Assembly (NCBI GenBank): GCA_913058335.1
Contig: CAJXPX010000001.1
Span: forward strand, 118,618-182,617
Direction: 5' to 3'
DNA from: an uncultured Hyphomonadaceae bacterium
GTDB lineage: Bacteria; Pseudomonadota; Alphaproteobacteria; Caulobacterales; Maricaulaceae
Length of the DNA stretch: 64,000 nt
Positions 51,957-59,800 of this stretch are shown piece by piece. The notes under the pieces were generated by a model. It was not told where the DNA came from and did no database searches. It saw only the letters and a program-made list of their open reading frames with translations. The translations under genes were made by a program, and so were the position numbers. Numbering within the stretch: position 1 is the stretch's first letter; every line of letters starts with the position of its first letter.

Positions 51957-53972
51957 TTATTCTGTTCCAGAACTGTCGAGCTGACGCTGACGTTTTGAGG
52001 GTTGCTTCATCATTTCCCTAAGTAGATATTTGTTCTTTTGCCAATACATGTACCCGGTCTTCATCGCGAAAGGTGGAAGCAAATGATCTTGGTCATACAT
52101 CATTGGAATTCCATCATTTGTTTCAACCATACAATTTTCCAACTTACCATCTGCGCACAAAAAGTTTGCTCTATCAATGTAATGGTCGGTCATTGCTTTG
52201 AAGACGTCTATATAAGCTAGGTTGGGTCCCTCATTTCCAAACCCAATGACGTTTTTGGGCAACTTACAACTATTACTGGTGCCAGATTCATTGATAAGTC
52301 GCGAACATGGAACATTCGTTTCGATATAATCTCCTAACACAATCAACTTTATGTCAGGATTTTTGACCAGCATTGCATCGAAAATTTTGTATGCTTCTCC
52401 ACCAAGATGGTTATAGGGATTTTTAGAGGAGTAAAATATAAAGTCTAGATTATCCAAAAAACGCGGATCAAATAAATTATCAAGTCTAGTCTGACATTTC
52501 TCACTGAAAACTCTTTCATTTACGAAATCAAATTCTACGCAACTTTTAATATTACCGAACTTGATGAGTTTTAAACTTTCGGATTGCGCATATCCAGAAA
52601 TTAAAAAATTGAACCCGTCACCTTCATGAGAATCTCCAATGACGAGCATATTTAACTCACTTGGGCGTTCGCATGTATAATGACTAAAATATCTAGAAAG
52701 AGGACATCCTGTTAACCAAAAAAATTGTCCATCACTTCGAGCAGCTTTGACTTGTTCGGCAGTAATTAACCGTCCATTGCCAGACATAGTCGCAGATAAT
52801 GGCCTAGAGAGCCAAATAAATACGGATACTCCAGCAAGAGTTGCCATCACTCCTACTGTTCGCAATACAACACCCCTATCCCGTTCTAATTGCCCACCAA
52901 GACCTTGCTGTTCATTCGGAATAGCTCTTTGATAGAATGCTCGCTCCACGCCATAATGAAGAACGAGAGTACCCAACATAATAACCGCTCCGAGGCCACA
53001 TTGTTCAATCCAGGTTAAATCAGGATTAGTTGAATACCGATAAAGTACAATTATAGGCCAATGTATTAAATACATAGAATATGAAATTCGTCCAACCCAC
53101 GCACTAAATCGGTTGGTCAAAAACCCTGAAAATAAAGAGGCCTCACTGTTTGTAAAAGCTATAAGGACAAGGCAGGCGGCCAAAGTTGGAGGATAAATAG
53201 CAAAGCCAGGAAAAACTGTTTTTTCAGTAACTAAAAATGAGAAACCGATAATTCCCATCAATCCGATAAGAATAGAAATATCTTTAGTAGCGGTTTTGCG
53301 AAACAGCCTTTTCACAGTCTCAGTGCGGCTTAAATGTAGTGTAAAAGCACCTATGGAGAACTGAAATATTCTAAAGGGAAAAAGATAAAATGCCGCTGAC
53401 TTATCGACTCCACTCATCAGATAACAAGCGATTCCTCCAACAAGCGTAATCAAAAAAGTTGTTACAAGTATGGAAACACGCTTTCTGATAGTAAAAAGAA
53501 GGAGAAAAAGGGATGGCCAAAATAAGTAGAATTGTTCCTCAACTCCAAGCGACCAAGTATGTAAAAGAGGTTTGAAACTCGAATCCGCATCCCAATACCC
53601 AGATTCGAAATAAAATACAAAATTGGACAAGGATACAACGGCTGCGGCCGCAGATTTTCCCATTGCTTGGAGGTCAGTCGGCCCAAGTATAAGCAAGCTT
53701 CCTAATACCGTTGCAAGAATAGTTGCGAACAATGCTGGAAATAGCCGCTTTACACGACGGATATAAAAATCTTTAAAACTGAAAGAGTCAGTTTGAAGTT
53801 TTTTTTCAATAATCGCGCTGATGAGGTAGCCGGAAATGACGAAGAAGACATCGACGCCAATATAACCACCAGAGAACGCCGTAAGGTCAAGGTGAAATAA
53901 AACCACCAAAAGCACAGCCACAGCCCGCAAGCCGTCGATATCGCCTCTATATTTAAATCGAGGATTCATCAT
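51957..53972 (-). CDS. Acyltransferase-3 membrane protein with C-terminal SGNH domain (OafA/OatA-like), copy 2
   Basis: A 671-residue paralogue of the gene at 49898. The N-terminal acyltransferase-3 domain opens with the same FKYRGDIDGLRAVAVLL and keeps LLHTWSLGVEEQFYLFWP. The periplasmic SGNH domain has VIGDSHEGDGFNF and YDQDHLLPPFA as its catalytic motifs. Outside the identical start the two proteins share layout but differ at many positions, especially in the SGNH part, so they may acylate different positions or sugars. The upstream gene in this direction is the WbpE-like aminotransferase (49-bp gap). The two acyltransferases are probably co-transcribed. Confidence 0.92.
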   Translation of the reverse strand: MMNPRFKYRGDIDGLRAVAVLLVVLFHLDLTAFSGGYIGVDVFFVISGYLISAIIEKKLQTDSFSFKDFYIRRVKRLFPALFATILATVLGSLLILGPTDLQAMGKSAAAAVVSLSNFVFYFESGYWDADSSFKPLLHTWSLGVEEQFYLFWPSLFLLLFTIRKRVSILVTTFLITLVGGIACYLMSGVDKSAAFYLFPFRIFQFSIGAFTLHLSRTETVKRLFRKTATKDISILIGLMGIIGFSFLVTEKTVFPGFAIYPPTLAACLVLIAFTNSEASLFSGFLTNRFSAWVGRISYSMYLIHWPIIVLYRYSTNPDLTWIEQCGLGAVIMLGTLVLHYGVERAFYQRAIPNEQQGLGGQLERDRGVVLRTVGVMATLAGVSVFIWLSRPLSATMSGNGRLITAEQVKAARSDGQFFWLTGCPLSRYFSHYTCERPSELNMLVIGDSHEGDGFNFLISGYAQSESLKLIKFGNIKSCVEFDFVNERVFSEKCQTRLDNLFDPRFLDNLDFIFYSSKNPYNHLGGEAYKIFDAMLVKNPDIKLIVLGDYIETNVPCSRLINESGTSNSCKLPKNVIGFGNEGPNLAYIDVFKAMTDHYIDRANFLCADGKLENCMVETNDGIPMMYDQDHLLPPFAMKTGYMYWQKNKYLLREMMKQPSKRQRQLDSSGTE
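53804..53965. repeat. 162-bp identical repeat, copy in second acyltransferase gene
   Basis: Partner of 51787-51948, in direct orientation, covering codons 3-56 of the gene at 51957. The two copies are 2,017 bp apart, so recombination between them would delete or fuse one complete acyltransferase gene. Confidence 0.85.
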
Positions 53973-54021
53973 TTTCTTATAACTTTTCTTATCAATCTAA
54001 TTTTCTATTAAATCGGATATC

Positions 54022-55149
54022 TTAGAGTTTTGCGACGTCAAGAAACGCGGTCAGAACCCGCTGGATTTGGTCCTCGGTTATCTCCGGGAAGATAGGAAGG
54101 CTGATAATCCGGTCTGCAATAAGGGTCGTCACGGAGAGGTCGCCGCTCTTGAACCCTTTATCAATTAAAGCAGGCTGGGCGTGAACCGGTATTGGGTAAT
54201 GCACGCCGCAGGCAATGTTCTGAGCTTTCAGGGCCGCCATAACCTCATCGCGATTGCTGACCTCGACAATGTACTGATGATATACTGGATTGCTCTGTTC
54301 CGGCGGGAGAATGACTTTAAATCCTTTTTCCTTCAAAACGCTATCATAAGCTTTGGCAACTTGACGGCGAGCTTCTGTCCAGTCCGGGAGGTGACGTAGT
54401 TTAACATCCAAGACGGCGGCTTGGAGGGAGTCGATACGAAGATTATCGCCGATCATATCATGGCGGTATTTATCCTGCCGCCCGTGGTCGATATATTTCC
54501 GGATTTTATCGGCTATGTCTTTGTGTTTGGTCAGAACCATACCTGCATCCCCATAAGCGCCGAGGTTTTTTCCGGGATAGAAACTATAGGTCCCTGCATC
54601 CCCTAGTGTTCCGGCCATATGTCCGTTCCAAGTGGCAAGGTGCGCTTGAGCGGAATCCTCATACACTTTTAGATCGTGTTTTTCGGCCAGCGCGTTCAGG
54701 GCGTCCATATCTGCCATTCCGCCATAAATATGAACCGGACAAATAGCTGACGTGTTCTCTGTTACAAGAGCTGCCACTTTTTCAGGATCAATCGTGTAAT
54801 CTCTCGGATCAATATCGGCAAAGACGGGCACACATCCGGCAAGAAGAATAGATTCGGCGGTCGCAAAAAAAGTATGCGAAGGCAGGATTATCTCGGAACC
54901 TTTCGGCAGGTCCGAGACGATAATAGCAGCTGTCAACGCGGAGGTTCCATTGGAACAGCCAATGGCATTCTCAGCCCCTAAACCGTGCAGAGTGCCAAAG
55001 TTTTCTTCAAACGCAGAAACCGCTGGACCTTTTATGAAAGAGCAATCATCGAGCACCTTTTGAATGACGGGCGCTATCTCCCCTTTGATTTGCTGATATT
55101 GCGCTTTCAGATCACAAAGCGGAATAGGAGTTGAGTTTTTAGCCGTCAT
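54022..55149 (-). CDS. PLP-dependent sugar aminotransferase, DegT/DnrJ family (WbpE-like)
   Basis: A 375-residue aminotransferase of normal length. Family motifs: [74 protein letters not shown], and [18 protein letters not shown] with the PLP-binding Lys. The closing [12 protein letters not shown] is also typical. The best functional reading is the 3-aminotransferase for UDP-3-keto-GlcNAcA (WbpE), because a WbpB-like oxidoreductase and a WbpD-like acetyltransferase precede it in one operon. It overlaps the acetyltransferase gene by 11 bp. The preceding UDP-GlcNAc 6-dehydrogenase (WbpA) is not in the window. Confidence 0.9.
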   Translation of the reverse strand: MTAKNSTPIPLCDLKAQYQQIKGEIAPVIQKVLDDCSFIKGPAVSAFEENFGTLHGLGAENAIGCSNGTSALTAAIIVSDLPKGSEIILPSHTFFATAESILLAGCVPVFADIDPRDYTIDPEKVAALVTENTSAICPVHIYGGMADMDALNALAEKHDLKVYEDSAQAHLATWNGHMAGTLGDAGTYSFYPGKNLGAYGDAGMVLTKHKDIADKIRKYIDHGRQDKYRHDMIGDNLRIDSLQAAVLDVKLRHLPDWTEARRQVAKAYDSVLKEKGFKVILPPEQSNPVYHQYIVEVSNRDEVMAALKAQNIACGVHYPIPVHAQPALIDKGFKSGDLSVTTLIADRIISLPIFPEITEDQIQRVLTAFLDVAKL

Positions 55150-55741
55150 AGTCTTTTACGTCTTTCTTTTGCCTGTGGTGCTTTGCCGGATTGCCAAAAG
55201 CGATCATCTCGTCCGGAACGTCTTTCGTAACCACCGATCCGGCCCCGACAAGTGCGCCGACGCCAATACGAAGGCCCGGCAATATTGTTGAATTTGCACC
55301 GATAATGGCCCCTTTACAAATAAGAGGCGCGTTAAGTTTGTCTTTGGTTTGAGCGTTTGCAGGGTAAACCGCATTTGTCAGGACAACATTCGGTCCGATC
55401 CAAACATCGTCCTCTATCACGGTATATTCAGGTATGAAAACCTGAGTGTGAATCCGCACCCGGTGACCAATTTTAACATGGTGTTCGACGACACTCAGCG
55501 TACCAATGGAGACGTTATCACCAATCTCATTGGATTCACGAATATTTGCCTTATTCCCGGTTTGAAATCCCTCGCCGATTTTATTTCCCGAATATATTGT
55601 CGTCCCGGAACGTATTTTTGCTCCGGCCCCTATATGGGTTGGAAGGTCTTTAGGACCCGTCCCTAACAGGCAAAAGTCTTCGACAAGACTATTGGCTCCA
55701 AAGGTCACATCCCCCAAGAGGACAGCGCTTTTCGCAATCAT
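55139..55741 (-). CDS. Left-handed beta-helix sugar N-acetyltransferase (WbpD-like)
   Basis: I take ATG 55741 ([12 protein letters not shown]), giving 200 residues; the track's TTG at 55756 directly follows the upstream stop. The body is made of hexapeptide repeats ([53 protein letters not shown]) forming a left-handed beta helix; the end has [16 protein letters not shown]. Such trimers use acetyl-CoA. In the Wbp pathway WbpD acetylates the 3-amino group to give UDP-GlcNAc(3NAc)A. Gene order WbpB-D-E here matches that pathway. Confidence 0.88.
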   Translation of the reverse strand: MIAKSAVLLGDVTFGANSLVEDFCLLGTGPKDLPTHIGAGAKIRSGTTIYSGNKIGEGFQTGNKANIRESNEIGDNVSIGTLSVVEHHVKIGHRVRIHTQVFIPEYTVIEDDVWIGPNVVLTNAVYPANAQTKDKLNAPLICKGAIIGANSTILPGLRIGVGALVGAGSVVTKDVPDEMIAFGNPAKHHRQKKDVKDYDG

Positions 55742-55756
55742 TGATGTCACGCGCAA

Positions 55757-56845
55757 TTAGCTCCGGCGACCAAGGCGGGAATGATGTTGACGGTAACGGA
55801 GTTGAACTTCTTTACCGGATTCAATCGATTCATAAATCGCGGAGACCAGTTCCAGCGATTTGCGCCCTTCGAGTCCATCGACCAGAGAGGCTTTCTCACC
55901 CAAAATTGCATCAGCGACATTATTTAAGTAGCGCTGATGACCGAAACCGTAAACGTCTTTAGGATTGTCATTGTGTTTTCCGCCATCGGCCTCAATCATT
56001 TTCATAGCCGCTTCATCTTCAAAGGCCCAAGTCTGGATCTCGTTCACGGCAAAGCCGCCAATAACAACAGTGCCCTTTTCGCCCAAAATTGACAGAGACC
56101 CTTCAAGATTTAGGGGTCTAGCTGCTGTCGTTGCCTCGACAATACCGGTTGCGCCATTTTCAAATTCGATCAATGCTGCGCCTGTGTCATCACATTCAAT
56201 ATCGGCCAAGGCGGCGCGTGATTTCGCATACACGCTTACGGGATTACCCATGAACCACTGGAGCAAATCAACGTGATGGCTGGCCTGATTGGCAAATACA
56301 CCGCCATCCATCTCCCACGTCCCGCGCCAATCATCCTGATCATAATAATATTGATCCCGACGCCAGCGAACGCGCACACTGCCTGAAATTATCTTTCCAA
56401 AATAGCCTGCTTCAAAGGCCTTACGGGCCAGCTGTACAGGTAAATTATATCGATTTTGCTTAACAACAAACAGTTTAACCCCGGCCTTGTCACATTCCTC
56501 GATCATGCGATCGGCGTCTTGGAGAGTGAGTGCCATCGGTTTTTCAACGATTACGTGTTTCCCGGCTCTTGCGACCTCAACGGCGTGGTCCGCATGATTT
56601 CCGCTCTCGGTAAGGATGCTGACGGCCTGTATATCGTCCCCATGAGCGGCAAGCATTTCCGAGAGAGACAAGAAACCGGGCGTTTCATAAGTGTCACTAA
56701 AAGTCTTTGCCCGATCACCCTGCGGGTCACAAACAGCTACTAAATGTCCGGCCGTAACCTCTCCGGAGTGCAAAATATCCGCGTGGCGCTTCGCAATGCG
56801 GCCGCACCCCATAATTCCAAATCCGATAGAATTCTTTTGTGACAT
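55757..56845 (-). CDS. Gfo/Idh/MocA NAD-dependent oxidoreductase (WbpB-like)
   Basis: I take ATG 56845 (MSQKNSIGFG) preceded by GGGA, giving 362 residues; the TTG at 56863 is less likely. The Rossmann part has FGIMGCGRIAKRHAD and AVSILTESGNHADHAVEVARAGKHVIVEKPMALTL, where EKP is the conserved catalytic Lys region of the family. The domain after it has VDLLQWFMGNPVSVYAKS with the His-x-x-Asp pair (SHHVDLL). It is most likely the 3-dehydrogenase (WbpB) acting on UDP-GlcNAcA. It opens the three-gene module and starts 47 bp downstream of the giant transferase, after an A/T homopolymer. Confidence 0.9.
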   Translation of the reverse strand: MSQKNSIGFGIMGCGRIAKRHADILHSGEVTAGHLVAVCDPQGDRAKTFSDTYETPGFLSLSEMLAAHGDDIQAVSILTESGNHADHAVEVARAGKHVIVEKPMALTLQDADRMIEECDKAGVKLFVVKQNRYNLPVQLARKAFEAGYFGKIISGSVRVRWRRDQYYYDQDDWRGTWEMDGGVFANQASHHVDLLQWFMGNPVSVYAKSRAALADIECDDTGAALIEFENGATGIVEATTAARPLNLEGSLSILGEKGTVVIGGFAVNEIQTWAFEDEAAMKMIEADGGKHNDNPKDVYGFGHQRYLNNVADAILGEKASLVDGLEGRKSLELVSAIYESIESGKEVQLRYRQHHSRLGRRS

Positions 56846-56869
56846 GATTTTCCCAAATTCCAATTTTAC

Positions 56870-56888
56870 TTTTTTTTACTTTTTTTTA
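56870..56888. repeat. Paired T8 tracts between giant transferase and WbpB-like gene
   Basis: TTTTTTTTAC followed by TTTTTTTTA on the plus strand, that is A-rich on the minus-strand mRNA, in the 45-bp gap between two co-directional genes. It may be a slippery tract or an A-rich leader. It has no stem before it, so it is not a terminator. Confidence 0.6.
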
Positions 56889-56890
56889 TT

Positions 56891-59800
56891 TTATTCTGCC
56901 GATTGCAACACTTCTCTAACGGCATCGTCTATAATATCCAGTTGTTTCCGATAGTCGAACACAGCGACGAGATTTTCCAAAGACTCCTCATCGAAAGACT
57001 GGGCCATCATTTTATCAATCGCAACGGCCCAGGCTTGTGGTGTATTTTTCTGAAGTAACCAGTCTTGAGGCAGAACCTCTTTCATGCCCCCTCGGTCAAG
57101 TGACAATACAGGAGTTTGACTCATTAAAGCTTCAAAAACCACCCGTCCGGTTCCGCACGGATCATCTTCCCCAAGAGGGAACAGGAATAAAGCCGCATTT
57201 TTATACATATCCGTATAATCTCGGCCATTAAAGAACGGCTCCACTATCACATTATCCGGAAATGGTAGATTATCTCCGCCAATGACCCGAAACTTTAGCT
57301 CTGGCCTTAGGGTCGCCAACTGCCGAACTAACTGTCCGCCTAAAAACTTACGGGCATTTATCAATAATATTTCTGTCCGTTCGGATAACGGCCTTATCGA
57401 TGCGGAAGAGAGAGGTGGTTTTACGGGCACATAGGAATTTATCGAGTCGGAGCCATAGATGTTTTGAATAACTTCGCCAACATAATTCGCATTTGTGACG
57501 ACTTTGGCGGCCTCGTCATAGGTAAATTTATACTCATTTTGCGGGTTCAATATCGCTTGACGATTTACAAGGTTTAAATGCGGTCGCGGACAGACTTCAC
57601 CCCAATCACGCGGGAAGAAAATGAAAGGAATATCGTGCGCAACACAGACTGGCGCAGCCCGTAGTGCAACGCCCCCATATGTCAACACCATATCCGGACG
57701 CCAACTTGCCATCGCCCCGCTTAATCCGGATTTAAATGCAAACGGGCCAAAGAGAATATAATCTGTCAGATCCGATGCTTGGTCGAGACCATATTCTTTG
57801 GTTTTTTTATGATCTACAACGGTAATAACTTCGTAGCCCTGCGCTTTCAGGCGATCAACGATAGCGGCAGTTGAACGCTCTCCACCTCTCGGATTATATT
57901 TCTCAAGGTGATGATGGGCGACGACCATAATTCGCTCGGCCTGTCGTTCGGACACATCTACCGCATGGGAAGCGATCAAACCCTCAACTGTATTGGGGTT
58001 TTCTGCTTTGCCCGCATTTTCTTTCCCCCAGACGTCCCACTCTCTTCCCGATAGATCCGTTAGTCGGAAATTATATATAAAATGGGGTTGAAAATTCGGC
58101 AAAACAGTCACGTCGTCGTTTTCAGTGTCGTCACTAAGCGGTTTATCCACAGGAGCTAATTTAAGAATATAATCAACATCAGGAAGATCAATTCGCCCCA
58201 CTTCGTTTTCGTAAAGTGCATAAACCCCAACATCTTTATGATATTTTTTCAAACAAGCCGGCGGATTATTCCAATCGTCAATTACCGCAAACGTAACTTT
58301 CCGACTTGGTAATGTCGTAAATTGTTTATCTGGACGTCGGTAATAGGAATCATCCAACTGATTTATGTAAGCTTGGGGATCTCGATATTGATTTGAGCTT
58401 CCATCAATAACCAATTTTAGTCTGCGCCTCAGCTTAATTAATTCTGAATGATGAGTTCCCTGCATCGCCATTGCACGTAACGCACAGGTAGCTGTCTCAA
58501 CCCAAGCATTTTCATCCTCCGCAATGGATTCGCACTCAGTTCCACGCCACGCGGTCCAAAGTTCTATGATTTTGGTGTAATCTTGTTCTGATAGAAGGGA
58601 GCGAAATAAGAAGTTTTTAAGTAGCCAAGGCCGCGCGACCTTATCATAATCATTCTCGGCATAAGAAATACAAAGTTTGAATTTCCGACCAATGTAAGCG
58701 GCTCTCGCACGTGCATACCGAATGTCGTCTGTCATTTGACCTTCGTGCTGTATTGCCCACTTAACGATGTCTTCCGCACGTTCCATCCGGTGCTCCCGCA
58801 CGACGGAATTGAAAACATAATCCCAAGAAGGATTAAAATACTTATATAGCGAGAAAGACTCATTAAAAAACACGTCGCTATAAGCTGTACGTACGAGCAC
58901 ATGCTGCCTATCAAATTCCATCTCAATAGCCTTGGAATAGGGATGGCCGCACCACCCATAATCGTGCTTCAACTTACCGACTATTTCATCTTTCACCATG
59001 TCAGTCGTAACATCACGCATGCAAAGGGCAGTTTCACACGTTACGAATTCAGGTCGGAATTGACAAGGACTACAGGCTCGTTCTGTTCGAATAACAGATG
59101 TAGCCCGTGACATGGGGCCGTTTTTAACAGCACTCGTCGGGCCAAAGACACAAACTGTTGGCACTTTGAGGGCATCAGCCATATGAAATGCTCCCCCATC
59201 GGAGCAAACGAAAACATCCATTTGACGGATTTTTTCAATCGAATCGCGAAGCTTCGAATGTGTATGATCTATACACCCGGGAATATCCTCCTCAGGCCCC
59301 CCAAAACTGTGAAGTTCCGCTCCTTGATCTAACAGGATACGAGCGAGTTGATCAAATTGCGACCACTGTCGTTTTCCCCACAAGACTCCTCGCTTACCTC
59401 CGGCAAGACCAATTTTCGCAGAAGGGATTTCTTTACACCCGCCCATATCTTGTGGTGGTTCAGCATAGTTCCGAATAAAGGGGTTTACAGAGATATGGCG
59501 TAGGTCTTCTTTTTCCCCTTCAAGATTCCAAATTCCGAAGAAATGGTATTTTGCTTCAGAGACAAATTGTGTCTGGCCATAAAAATCATATACTTTGCGT
59601 TGGTTGAAAATCTGATTTGCGAGAACTCCTTTGGCATCCGCGCCGAATGTCGACGCACAAAACGCTTTATCATAATGTCGACCGCCAAAAATATCAGTCG
59701 AATGGTATGCTAGGTTGATAAATTCAGACTCTCCAAAGAGTTCATGCGAGATCCCTACGCTGGAATGAATACATACATCGATGGGCTGATCCAACCGCTT

